Below are positions 30,306-38,893 of a stretch of DNA of 38,893 nt, one piece after another; the stretch's first letter is position 1; the number at the start of each line of letters is the position of its first letter. The stretch spans positions 1,207,963 through 1,246,855 of the forward strand of contig JAHNZQ020000016.1 of NCBI GenBank assembly GCA_019155205.2, read 5' to 3'. Source of the stretch: Gracilaria vermiculophylla (lineage: Eukaryota > Rhodophyta > Florideophyceae > Gracilariales > Gracilariaceae). The notes beneath the pieces were generated by a model. It made no database searches, had not been told where the DNA came from, and saw only the letters and a program-made list of their open reading frames with translations. The position numbers and the translations under genes are program-made.

Positions 30306-31528
30306 ATGTATTGTCTTAAGTGCTGGAATGAAGTCACAGAGAAGACTGCTGTGTATACGAAATCCTGTCATCACGTGTTTTGTACGTTTCCGCATCTACG
30401 TGCGGCTCGTGCGTCACAGAATATGTTCTGAGGCAGGACAACTCACAGTCTTCTGTTCAAGTTTTTTTCTTTTTGCTTCTTCTGCGTCGCAAAGGTGACA
30501 AATGTAGCTCTGTTGCATTCAAGAAAGAACTTTCATGCCCGTTGTGCGACACTGTACTGCCAAAAGATGGGATTGGGTCAATCACCTTGATACCAGACTC
30601 TCATGATATAAAGAAAGTAGGGGCAAAGATATATGGATTTCAACCAGAACAAATGTGTGAAGTTTTAAAACTCGGGCTTGACTTCTGGGTCAAGCAGAAG
30701 CAAAGTGAATCCCTATTGCATGAGCGTGAACTCGGCGCTACTCAGAGTCGGATGGTTGAACTTGAAGAACAAAACGCCAAACTAACAAGGGTTCGTTGAC
30801 ACCAACTCTTCCCCCCGTTCCTTTCCCCTATTCCCCTAAAGGCTAACAGACCAAGTTCTCGTCAGGCTCTAAACGAAGAGCGTCTAAAAAGAAATTCTGT
30901 ACAGAATGAAAAAGATGCATTGCAAAAGACAGTTTCAGACCTTGAGGCCAGGTATGCCCAAAAGGCTAGGTATGTTTGTGTTCCCTTGATGCATCTAACC
31001 ACGGTGCATTTTCTGACAATTCTTTTGAATAGGTCCATGAGGAAACTTACAGAGCTATACAACGAACTTCGACAAGTTCATAAACGCCTTGAAGCTGATC
31101 TTCGGGGTGTTCGAGATACAAACGACTTTGAATTGGAGGTTCCTCCAACAAGTGAGTTTGAAGTCAATACGTATGGGCGTAGTGGAAATATGTCTGGTAA
31201 AGTTGATAAGAAAAACTGCCGCGGCGATGAAGACGAGGTTGTGGAGAAAAGTGTCGGGGGCTCGGAGCTTATCAATGAACGTCGAATGACACCCGGGAGT
31301 TTAAGTAACCGAGGTTTCATCGACCAGGAGGCACACTTGAACTCGGCAGCAAGACAGTTGTCGGCTCCAGCAGATGTAATGTTTAATTTGGCTCCGAATC
31401 GATCTTCGACGACAAACATCAGAATTGGTTTACCCCCGAAGAATGTTGGAGTTCGAGGCGCTCGTCGACGTAGTCAAGCGAGATCCGAAGTCGAAGAAGA
31501 TCACAGCCGTCGCGGTCGTCGTGGTTAG
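30306..31528 (+). CDS. HEI10: HEI10-type meiotic RING E3 ligase
   Basis: Four exons: 30306-30381, 30495-30790, 30866-30969 and 31033-31528, giving 323 residues. Introns are 113, 75 and 63 nt, all GT..AG (donors GTACGT, GTTCGT, GTATGT). HEI10/Zip3-family proteins are SUMO/ubiquitin ligases that mark and space meiotic crossovers along the synaptonemal complex. The first intron falls inside the RING. Spliced, the ring is complete: C3, C6, C21, H23, C26, C29, C40, C43 (MYCLKCWNE, then KSCHHVFCDKC and CPLCD). A coiled coil follows (about 75-190). The RKLTELYNELRQVHKRLE block matches the plant block RKLDEMYDQLRSEYESVK. The tail is Arg/Ser-rich and likely disordered. The start ATG matches the family N-terminus, which begins two residues before the first ring cysteine. 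The ring would be missed if introns were ignored. Confidence 0.92.
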
Positions 31529-31707
31529 GAAATAACACTCTTTTGCCCTCATGAGTTTTTTAAAGGAAGTTCATCCAGCAGCTGAGACGCGACGGAGCAC
31601 TTATCTGCGGAGACACTCTATTAGAGTACACTAAATACTTGTGTCTTTTTTCGAAGGCATCACAGCAGAGGACGACGTGCGCTTCTGTACATTGCAGATT
31701 CGGGTTT

Positions 31708-31737
31708 AGGAGGAGGGGGAGGGTTAATCCTCCTCCT
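31708..31737. repeat. Hairpin AGGAGGAGG / CCTCCTCCT with 12-nt loop
   Basis: A perfect 9-bp inverted repeat about 180 nt downstream of the HEI10 stop, within a purine-rich/pyrimidine-rich segment. It may lie in the HEI10 3' untranslated region. Confidence 0.7.
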
Positions 31738-32624
31738 CGGACCTGAAAATATTTTTATGCGCTTCTTCTGTTCTGCTCAAAAATATTTCTGGCACGAAGA
31801 AATCCTCAAGAGTTTGATAGAAATCGATACAAGAAAGTAGAGAGCCACTGAGTGGTCCATGGGTAGTCCAGATATAATAATACGATCTCACCTCGATTTC
31901 TGGGAAGCGCTTTTGTTTTCTCGAAGCTCTAGGCTTCGACGATGCGAGCTGAGCTGATTATGAAATATAATTTGCTGAGCATTTGATGCGAATTTGAAAG
32001 CTTCCTGAGAAGATCCCTTTCCACAATATTCTGGAGGACTTAAAGCTGCTTGGACAAAAGAGATATCACTTACGTTTTTCGTGGGCGCCGGATTGATATG
32101 AACGGCGCTGCAAGCCACATACATGAAAGTCGGTTGTAACTTCCTGGCCACCTCATGCCTCCTCTCGACTTCGGGTGATAGCCTCACGCTCTCACCTTGG
32201 CATGAACTGTTTGTTTTAAAGTTTCTCGTGAAAACAGGGAAAGCTGGTTTTATCCATAAGAAAGTTTCTCCTGGCCTTCACATATCTTTCGTGAGGCGCG
32301 AGGCATAGATTGAACGGCACCTTCGGGATCTTCCCGGGTTCGCTTCACTGTAAAACTCGATATTAAAAAATCGTATGCTTCATTTGTAATTTGAAAAGAT
32401 TTCCCAGCACTTTGTCGTTGACCGCAAGGGGCGTATGCCACTTCCGATGACAGCAGGCCAAAGTGGATACCGTTAGTAGATATGTTACAAACTGTAGACC
32501 TCTTGCAGGATGGGCTGGGTGATGTGGACTCAACTTGTTACACTTGAGTGTGTAAAGCGTAGAGAACCTGAATCGAAACGCTTATCAGGGTATGTGGCCA
32601 TGTGCTCATGAACGTTCGGCAATA

Positions 32625-32790
32625 TTGCGCAAACTTAAAGTAGGGGCCTGGTTCGGCACGACCAGGTCCGTCCAGCATCATGCGTGGCTGAGGGTTGGCA
32701 AATTCGGGCCCTCGCCTGCGCCGGAAAGAGCGGCGCACAATCTTGTGAACACTGGCTCGTGAGCACGAGCCTCGTGGCTCGTGCTTTTTT
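32625..32790 (+). ncRNA. Candidate structured RNA ending in hairpin plus T run
   Basis: A series of perfect or near-perfect stems lies in a row on the plus strand: CCTGGT..ACCAGG (about 32648-32667), GAGGG..CCCTC (about 32691-32712), TGCGCCG..CGGCGCA (32717-32737), GGCTCGTG-AG-CACGAGCC (32754-32771) and AGCACGAGCC-TCGT-GGCTCGTGCT (32762-32785). The last is followed directly by TTTTT, to 32790. A hairpin with a T run is how RNA polymerase III transcripts can end. I could not match it to RNase P, SRP or U-RNA motifs. The minus strand here is open for translation, so the alternative is coding DNA. Confidence 0.25.
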
Positions 32791-33168
32791 AGGAGACATT
32801 CGTAACGGCTAACAAGTGAAAATATGCGACAGATGGCCGGCAGTGCCACCGCAAGCAAAACGCCACAAACTATGGACAATGCAAGTGGCCCACCAGTCTT
32901 GCGCGAAGGAGCAGAGAGTTCGGCGGCTTGGCACGGGAGGCTTTCGATAAGAGCGTCTCCACTATTTAAACGTTTCAAGAGCGGGGAAGCGCCCCCCTGT
33001 GTCCAAGAACCTTTCACACAAGAACTTTTGATCGCGCGAGGGGCATTTATCGAGCGTTTCTCCAGTTCCTTCGCAGGCTCAAGTAGCCCCATTGTGTGCT
33101 GGAGCGGCAGAGAGGGGTTGCGACCCCGAAGTTGCAGGAGAAGTGAACATCGCTGAGATTGAGTCATC

Positions 33169-34020
33169 ATGTCTTCATTGGACACCGGCTTGACTCGCAC
33201 CATCAAAGGCAATGAGCGAGTTTTAGTTGACATTACGTCGGCTTCTGGTGCTAGTTCGGCTTCGGCTTCTGCAGCGGCAGCAGCTGCGACTGCGGCGCTT
33301 GACAGGAATGATGGTGAGACGGCGACAAAGCTGCTGGTGGGGCCGAACACCAGTGAGGCCGGAGAAAAACGACTGAGCGCTGTGGCACGAAGCACATGTA
33401 CAGAATCAGATGGAACTCGGGGGTCAGGCGAGAGTGAAGAGGTCGAAAACGAAAACCCGTTGCTGATGAGCGACATATCTCGAATGATGGAGACAATGCA
33501 TTCCAAGAATCTGATGTTGAAAAAGCTGGTACGAATGCAGCAAAGCCGCTTGGAATTGCTCAAGGCAGAAAATGAGGAACTGCGACGAGATGGGAAACGA
33601 AAGGATGCACGGTTGAGAAACGCAGACGTGACGATTCAATACCTGCAAACCGAAATGGAAGAGCATCGAAGCATTGCTCACAAAAAGAAGTCGAACAATG
33701 TCACGGTGCAAGATGAGTCGAAAATGGGTGGGAAGAGCAACAACAAACAGTTAGGCGGCGGGCTGAACGGTGAGAGTGGGGAGGTTTGTCAGGATAGTTT
33801 AAACACACTGTCAATGAGAAGAACAAGTATGGCAAGCGGTCGCAAACGAAATGTGCGCATGTCTGCTCGATGGGTTCTAGAACGAATGGTACGTAGAATA
33901 AAGACGATGAAAAACAACACAAAGGGTGTGACGTTGTGCTTGTGCACGTTGGGCGGAGCTATTTTACTAGGCAGTTTATTGCAGACGATTAATAGGAACA
34001 AAGGGTGTTCTGAGAGTTAA
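33169..34020 (+). CDS. Unknown coiled-coil protein with C-terminal membrane anchor
   Basis: A protein of 283 residues, single exon, family not recognised. The N-terminus (1-100) is Ser/Ala/Glu-rich, with an alanine run near 34-43, and looks disordered. A long helical region (about 100-165) with heptad-like leucines (KNLMLKKLVRMQQSRLELLK, ENEELRR, IQYLQTEMEEH) should form a coiled coil. A basic segment precedes a single hydrophobic helix, GVTLCLCTLGGAILLGSLL, about 250-272, leaving a roughly 10-residue tail. This layout is that of a tail-anchored protein of the ER or outer mitochondrial membrane, perhaps a tether. That role is inference. The opposite strand is also open across part of it (33563-32538). 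The coiled coil and anchor favour the plus strand. The stop lies 19 bp from the stop of the next, convergent gene. Confidence 0.6.
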   Translation: MSSLDTGLTRTIKGNERVLVDITSASGASSASASAAAAAATAALDRNDGETATKLLVGPNTSEAGEKRLSAVARSTCTESDGTRGSGESEEVENENPLLMSDISRMMETMHSKNLMLKKLVRMQQSRLELLKAENEELRRDGKRKDARLRNADVTIQYLQTEMEEHRSIAHKKKSNNVTVQDESKMGGKSNNKQLGGGLNGESGEVCQDSLNTLSMRRTSMASGRKRNVRMSARWVLERMVRRIKTMKNNTKGVTLCLCTLGGAILLGSLLQTINRNKGCSES

Positions 34021-34039
34021 AAGAATAAGGGGCCGAGCT

Positions 34040-34402
34040 TCACGGATGCGCCGACTCGGAAGACACAATGGCCGGGTGCGAATGGGACAAATCCAAGGAA
34101 GACAGACGCCTACCCGACACCCGTCTGGTGGACTCGTCCAGAGCGAGGCGGAGGGAGCCGCCGCCGTCGGAAATGGAACGCCACTTGGCGGCCTCTGCGG
34201 CGAGTTGCTGCGAGTGGGAAATGGCGTTGTTAAGCATATCGCTGGTGGCGGTGATGTAGCGTTCCATGGAGAGAAAGGTGGAAGTAACGGAGAGCAAGGC
34301 AGTGTGGGAGCGCGTTCGCAGCGGGGCGTGTGCTAGGTCGGCAGCCACGGATGCGGAGAGCGTGCGCACGACGGCTGATGACGAGCTTTGCGAGTTGCTC
34401 AT
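34040..34402 (-). CDS. Small Ser-rich helical protein of unknown function
   Basis: A protein of 120 residues from the ATG at 34402 (MSNSQSSSSAVVRTL). The frame is open further up to 34618, with another ATG, but the extra part looks unlike a protein N-terminus. The core (about 10-75) reads as two amphipathic helices (VRTLSASVAADLAHAPLRTR, LSMERYITATSDMLNNAISH, QQLAAEAAKW). The C-terminus is Ser/Arg-rich. The size and helix pattern resemble small subunits of lysosomal trafficking complexes (BLOC-1/BORC), but no diagnostic motif was seen and I do not claim that identity. It converges with the coiled-coil gene. A missing upstream exon is possible. Confidence 0.4.
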   Translation of the reverse strand: MSNSQSSSSAVVRTLSASVAADLAHAPLRTRSHTALLSVTSTFLSMERYITATSDMLNNAISHSQQLAAEAAKWRSISDGGGSLRLALDESTRRVSGRRLSSLDLSHSHPAIVSSESAHP

Positions 34403-34618
34403 GGCGTTGGCGGGTGAGTCACTGGCAGCGGATCGAGCAGTGTGCAAGAAGAGATGGACGCCGGTGTGTGCGGTAGACAAAGGACTGACCCTCAGCTTGG
34501 TACAGTTGGTAACCACCAAGGGCTTTGCTTGACTCGTTCCAACGGAGTCGTCTCTCCTAAATGGAAGGAACGAAGGACATCTGCTTCTAATAATAATGCT
34601 CTCAAAAAAGAGTAGCAA

Positions 34619-35051
34619 GTGAGAAGTTCATGGCGAAGCGCTTACACACGCACAACGTGCGCGGTTGAGGCGATCTGGACAAGTTAGTCTGGCGCTGTGT
34701 GCCACATCGGCAACGGCGGCTCGCCCCGACATAAAACCGGGGGCGCTACAGCGACGGCGCCGTCAGCCGCGCATGGCGCGCCGCAACACATATAACCCGC
34801 GCCGGCGGACACCTGGGCGTCCTTACGTGCTTGGCAAACGCGCCACGCCGGTCGCTCCCAAGACGATACTCCACAAAGCATATACTACACGCAGCTTCGC
34901 GACATGCGCCGCAGGCCAGGCTGGCTGCCACGTCCAGCACACCGTTGCCTCGACCGCGCCGCACCAGATGCGGCGAAAAGCCCGACAGCCGCGGCGCAAC
35001 TCAGCGGCCGCGCCCACCGCAGGAGCATATCTCAAGCTTCAGGGAGCGCCT
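34619..35051. other. GC-rich gap between the small unknown gene and importin-11
   Basis: About 430 bp of GC-rich sequence. Long plus-strand frames that cross it continue as shadows of the importin gene. I see no gene. It probably holds the importin 3' region and the upstream region of the small gene. Confidence 0.4.
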
Positions 35052-38000
35052 TCAGCGCACGTGCGGCAGCACGCCGCGCAGCTGCTGCAGCACGGCGCCG
35101 TCCACCGAGCGAAGCGCCGCGTCGTACGCGTCCGGCACCGCGTCGCACAGCGCGCGCCCCATGTGTGCCGCCACATCGCGCAGCGCCACCGTCTTCACAT
35201 CGCCCGCCGCGCGCACCGCCGCGCGCCGCTCCGCCTCGGCCGCACCGCCGCCCATGGCACCTACCTCACCCCCGCCGCCGCGCGCATCCTCCCCATATCG
35301 CGCCAGCACCTCCGCCAGCTCGTCCGCCCTCCTGTCGCCGCCGTCGCGCCCCCATCGGCCTCCTCCAGCCTCCATCGCCGCCACCTGCACCACCACGTTC
35401 ACCACCCCTGCGAATCGCTCCCGCACCGCCGCGCTCCGTGCGTACCGCCCCATCAAAGCGCACAGCGCCATCGCCGTCCGTTTCTTAAGTGCCACTCCGT
35501 ACATGGCGTCCACGTTTTCCATCAGTGCATCCATCAACTGCACGCACCGTCTCTCGTCCTTCTCTACGATCACCTCGTCGAACTCCTTCAAATTCATCAG
35601 CGCCGCGCGCGACAGCAGCCCCACGAATGCGCTCATCACCACCTGGCTCTCGCTCTTCGCCACCACCTTATTCCCAATTTTCACCAGCATCTCTGCCATG
35701 TATAGCACACCCTCTTTAGGGAATCGCAAAAGAATCGTGTCCAGAATCTCCACCGCCGCCAGGCACCCGCGATCCCTTACCTCCCCAATCGACCGCAGTA
35801 GAATCGATTTCAACATCTCTCCAAACTCACTCATGAATTCGTGACCGCCTAGTAACGCATAGCTCTCCATTAACTTGAACACCTCCCGCAGGTTGTCAAA
35901 GTCCGCCCCAAGGATGTTCTCAGTCAAAGGAAACAGACGCCGCAGCTCCTCACTGTACTCCGTGCTTGCCGCCAGAAGCGCTGCCCACAGCTCGCACCCC
36001 TCCTCCACCAAGTATACCCCCCCCCCTTCTTTGGACATGTCCAAAGCGTATCGAAGCACCCCAAGAATCACTGCCTTCATTGATTGCGTTTCGATACATG
36101 TTGGCCCAGTTTTCCTCACCAGAGCCGAGAGCAGTTGCACAATTGAAGTTCGCAACAGCGCCTCTCCCCCAGAGCTCTTCTCCAACGCAGCGGATGTCTT
36201 CCCCTTCCCCTCGAGTTCTCTCCGCGCCATTTGTCGTTCGTTTGTGTGATCAGATATCACACCTGTATTGTCCCACAGCTGCGGTAGTGCGTTGGCAATC
36301 ATGTTCACGTGCGGAGCAATATCCTGTGCAGCGCATCTTACCACTAGACTTGTGATAGTTACGAGAATATCGCGTTTTGTTTCAAATGCATCACACTTGC
36401 CAGTCAGCCGGAAACAATTTTCTAGGCACGTCTGCAGGTGCGGAGCAAAGTCTCCGGCGTGAAAGCCAAGATCTTCCACCAGCGTTTGAATTGCCTTGGA
36501 TGTTGTGAGTCCTATCACTAAGTCACGGTCCATATACGTTAAAAGACGATTGAGTAATGGGTATATTACACGTCTTGAATCCCTCGTTAGCTGCTCAGCA
36601 AATTGTGCAACAAGCCATGCTGTGCGAGCCTGGATAATGCGATCACCAAGATTGTCACTGTAATCAGATTGTAGAGTACTTCCAAGATGTCCATTCAACC
36701 ACACTTCAAAGTCAAAAGCCCCTTGTACGTCGTAGACAGCGGTTCCAACTGCTCTGTAGCACGCATCCAGCATTAACGGTTTGTCGCGTGATACCGCTTC
36801 CGCGATCTGCAAGATTTTCGGGACTATTCGAGGTTTATCGCGGATGAGCAAAAGCTTGAACAATTCTTCACATTCGTGTCGTACACTTTGAGCACCCCAC
36901 TCGGCGGCTTCTTCGTCCAATATGAGCGATTCGGGATCGGCGGCCCATGTATCGACCTCGCGTTGAGACAACACAAATATTTTAGTTATCATAGTTTCGA
37001 TGAGAATATCGGTGCGATTGTCGTCGAAAAACAAAAGGACAATGGCTCGGCAAGTTTCTGGTGATACTTCACCTAATGGGTTCGGATTCAAATTCGGGGC
37101 AGACTTGAACTTTGAGATAGTGGTACTGTTGATAATGTACGATGGACACTGTGCAACACACTTCAAGAATGACACGGCCTGAAAACATGTGCGGTCGTGG
37201 GATGTGCCAGGATTATAAGCGACGACAGTTTCGAAGTACAGTTTCAGAAAGGTGGGCAGGTACGGTTGAAATTGTAAGGGATGCCGTTCATGAGTTACCC
37301 GAATTAGTTTTGAAGCCAGATGGGTGAGGCGAGTCTGAATCTCGTTTCCAGCAGCGCTACACATGAACAACTGCGGAAGTTCCACGATTTTGGACATAAG
37401 TGATGGTACATGAGAAATATCCGAAAGTTTCTCGCACCCATAGCTTATCAGTCTTCGGAAACTCTTCATGCATCTTACCAATACCTCAAAATGCTTCTGC
37501 AGCTCTTCAGGCGGTCTGGAATTCTGCAAGAGAACCTGCAAGCTCTGACAAAACTCATGATGCAACTCTGAAAACAACATGGGAGCCACACGATACAAAG
37601 CTTTTCTATGCGATATCAGACGACGGCTGGCAAGCTGCTTTAGGACCATGTCCATAGTCACAAGCGCATGAGACATAACCCTGGTATCAGATTTTTTAAA
37701 CGCTTCAACCAGATCGGAAAGAAGATTAGGCCATGCATCAGGAAAGTCCAAGCGTGCAATGTAGGAAATCCACACGGATATCTGGGTGGAAATGGTAGAC
37801 AACGGTTCGCCTAAAGCGCCGAGAAGGCAGGAACGAACATAGTCACGTTCTTCACTCGTGACCAATGAACCACCAACTCGGCGACGCCAACTACGAAATA
37901 CAGCGTTTTTCCCACAAACTGCTGCAAGCCATCGGACTTGTGGTTCCGCCTGATCGTTTGGGGCCGTGGCAATGGCAACCAGTGAAGCAAAGTAGTCTTG

Positions 38001-38114
38001 CTGCTCTTCCGCGTCTTTGAGAGCCTTTTCGGCTCTTTGTCGAACATCGGCTTGTTGACTTAGAGCCTGTTGCAGAATATTGTATATCCTTTCAGCAGAT
38101 TCTTGCGCTGTCAT
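35052..38114 (-). CDS. IPO11: Importin-11-like nuclear transport receptor
   Basis: A protein of 1,020 residues, single exon, slightly longer than animal importin-11 (about 975). It is an importin-beta superfamily receptor that carries cargo through nuclear pores under Ran-GTP control. The N-terminal Ran-binding region (about 25-105) reads AEKALKDAEEQQDYFASLVA, VRWLAAVCGKNAVFRSWRR and LGEPLSTISTQISVWISYIA. It follows importin-11 blocks (VRWLAVLYFKHGIDRYWRR, NEPINQIATQIAVLIAKVARLD), including the next ARLDFPDAWPNLL. Further HEAT-type helical pairs continue through FRRLISYGCE to the C-terminus (VDGAVLQQLRG). Composition shifts to very GC-rich Ala/Arg/Gly codons in the last 150 residues (35052-35480), unlike the N-terminal half. 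Other importins (7/8) are the alternative, but the RWLA...YWRR block favours importin-11. No intron is needed. Confidence 0.88.
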   Translation of the reverse strand: MTAQESAERIYNILQQALSQQADVRQRAEKALKDAEEQQDYFASLVAIATAPNDQAEPQVRWLAAVCGKNAVFRSWRRRVGGSLVTSEERDYVRSCLLGALGEPLSTISTQISVWISYIARLDFPDAWPNLLSDLVEAFKKSDTRVMSHALVTMDMVLKQLASRRLISHRKALYRVAPMLFSELHHEFCQSLQVLLQNSRPPEELQKHFEVLVRCMKSFRRLISYGCEKLSDISHVPSLMSKIVELPQLFMCSAAGNEIQTRLTHLASKLIRVTHERHPLQFQPYLPTFLKLYFETVVAYNPGTSHDRTCFQAVSFLKCVAQCPSYIINSTTISKFKSAPNLNPNPLGEVSPETCRAIVLLFFDDNRTDILIETMITKIFVLSQREVDTWAADPESLILDEEAAEWGAQSVRHECEELFKLLLIRDKPRIVPKILQIAEAVSRDKPLMLDACYRAVGTAVYDVQGAFDFEVWLNGHLGSTLQSDYSDNLGDRIIQARTAWLVAQFAEQLTRDSRRVIYPLLNRLLTYMDRDLVIGLTTSKAIQTLVEDLGFHAGDFAPHLQTCLENCFRLTGKCDAFETKRDILVTITSLVVRCAAQDIAPHVNMIANALPQLWDNTGVISDHTNERQMARRELEGKGKTSAALEKSSGGEALLRTSIVQLLSALVRKTGPTCIETQSMKAVILGVLRYALDMSKEGGGVYLVEEGCELWAALLAASTEYSEELRRLFPLTENILGADFDNLREVFKLMESYALLGGHEFMSEFGEMLKSILLRSIGEVRDRGCLAAVEILDTILLRFPKEGVLYMAEMLVKIGNKVVAKSESQVVMSAFVGLLSRAALMNLKEFDEVIVEKDERRCVQLMDALMENVDAMYGVALKKRTAMALCALMGRYARSAAVRERFAGVVNVVVQVAAMEAGGGRWGRDGGDRRADELAEVLARYGEDARGGGGEVGAMGGGAAEAERRAAVRAAGDVKTVALRDVAAHMGRALCDAVPDAYDAALRSVDGAVLQQLRGVLPHVR

Positions 38115-38893
38115 TATGTCCTATTCATTTGAGAACAATCACAATTGAAGTCCTCCAGAACTGCGCGAAAATATGGATCAGAGGATTACGACTTTTCCAA
38201 GTATCCGCGTACAGTGAAGAAGAAGAACAAGACTGAAAAGGTCGTGACTCAACGTCGACTGCACGCGAAGAAAACGTTGAGATTAGACTTACCTGATCTT
38301 GATCGGAACTTGTCTTTTTTTTCCACGTCGGAGTCCGTGAAAGTGCCGAATACGTGGTATCTCTGTAGAGCTCAGAATTCCCTCCACACGTCGCAATCTG
38401 GCCGATGCTTATTGGATGATCTGATAGCAGGTATACATATAGAATGCGAACTGCAAGTGACTGATTGGTTGGCTTACCTTCTTCGCGCTACCTTCTCGTT
38501 GCTGTTTGATGGAACAACACTTCTGTAGTCTACTCCGTGTAGCAGTTCAAACTGAACCGTTCATTGGCATCGTTACAGCTCGGTGTGGGAAGATATACGT
38601 TGAGCATCCTTTGCAGTTGCAGGATCTGCGCAACGACTGGGAAATACTTTATTGAAACTGATGCTCTAACAGGTCGATAGTCTCCCCTCCTTCTGCAGCT
38701 AAAGCGTCACAGTTGTTGATAAAGCGAACGAATGGTGGCAAGTCGACCCAACGGACGCAACGGCGGAGATCCAAGCAATTCAAAATGCACTACACGGCAC
38801 CTTGACCCCAGCGGTCGCGTGTCTGTTTCACCATTGCCTTCTCCCAATGTTCAACGTCCTCATTGAAACCTTCACTTTTTTCACGGCAGACCG
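38115..38893. other. Region upstream of importin-11, to the window edge
   Basis: It should contain the importin promoter. A plus-strand frame (open from 38133 to 38528) starts with a basic stretch rich in Lys/Arg (TARKYGSEDYDFSKYP, VKKKNKTEKV) but has no in-frame ATG. It could be an exon of an unknown gene or chance. Nothing else is recognised. Confidence 0.35.

Larger units (their letters stand above)
31529..33168. other. Intergenic region with candidate structured RNA
   Basis: About 1.6 kb after HEI10. No protein can be supported with confidence. Minus-strand pieces near 31880-32190 have splice-donor-like GTAAGT and GTGAGA, but I could not assemble a gene. It contains a purine/pyrimidine hairpin (31708-31737) and, at 32625-32790, a run of hairpins ending in six T. 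A minus frame (33170-32538) and a plus frame (32824-33156) overlap here and are unresolved. Confidence 0.4.

Noticed and set aside
31888..32260. Possible spliced minus-strand gene with donors GTAAGT and GTGAGA
   Set aside because: I could not find a matching start codon, acceptors or a homologous protein; the longest frame begins with GTG.
32824..33156. Plus-strand frame of 110 codons ending 12 bp before the coiled-coil gene
   Set aside because: Basic, low-information sequence without a recognisable domain, antisense to another open frame. Support is too weak.
32538..33170. Minus-strand frame of 211 to 341 codons with a hydrophobic segment
   Set aside because: It overlaps the start of the better supported plus-strand coiled-coil gene and covers the hairpin cluster. 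No domain was recognised, so it is not listed as a gene but is raised as a finding.
34665..35844. Long plus-strand frames rich in Arg, Pro, His and Ala
   Set aside because: They lie opposite the GC-rich end of importin-11 and look like shadows created by its codon composition.
38133..38528. Plus-strand frame with a Lys/Arg-rich start near the window edge
   Set aside because: No in-frame ATG and no recognised family; an exon is possible but cannot be supported.
1..38893. CRISPR arrays, operons, bacterial signals
   Set aside because: No spaced short repeats, and all genes are eukaryotic with introns.

Overview
The window is nuclear DNA of a eukaryote. It has spliceosomal introns with GT..AG borders, chromodomain-bearing Ty3/gypsy retrotransposons, and conserved eukaryotic regulators. 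Introns are few and short: five were found, of 63 to 141 nt. Genes are tightly packed, and the set mixes plant-like proteins (an NCL-type EF-hand cation exchanger and a HEI10 meiotic RING protein) with NELF-B, which plants and yeasts lack. An alga, perhaps a red alga, would fit, but this is inference and no marker gene settles it. I recognised no tRNA or rRNA gene.

Bases 1 to about 19,760 are a graveyard of nested retrotransposons. A first chromovirus family (family 1, LTR about 555 bp, ends TG..CA) is present as a left copy (pol on the minus strand, 694-4113) and a right copy (4114-13539). Both copies carry the same odd junction: pol, ending in a chromodomain, meets tail to tail an oppositely oriented reading frame. 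In the right copy that antisense arm continues into an inverted leader and an inverted LTR, so the copy is bounded by about 1.4 kb inverted repeats. A solo LTR (9110-9663) sits inside the right copy's pol with a 5-bp target duplication, and the left copy still shows the empty site. A three-level nest follows: a family 1 LTR (13698-19762), split by a solo LTR of another family (TSD GTCCG), which is split by a full-length second chromovirus (13751-18712, LTR 201 bp, TSD GTGGT).

Bases 19,763 to 21,391 are AT-rich and hold a decayed Tc1/mariner-type transposase.

From 21,392 on, the window is a compact gene island: NCL-like cation exchanger (+), NELF-B (-), SMAP-type ArfGAP with a UBA domain (+), CNOT9 (-), HEI10 (+), a coiled-coil tail-anchored protein (+), a small unknown protein (-), and importin-11 (-). 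Neighbours often converge, with only 19 to 90 bp between stop codons. The genes do not form a pathway. They cover ion transport, transcription pausing, membrane traffic, mRNA decay, meiotic crossover and nuclear import.

Non-coding features worth attention are two related perfect palindromes at 29179 and 29595, a 19-bp perfect hairpin just before a gag stop at 6331-6377, and a cluster of hairpins ending in a T run at 32625-32790.
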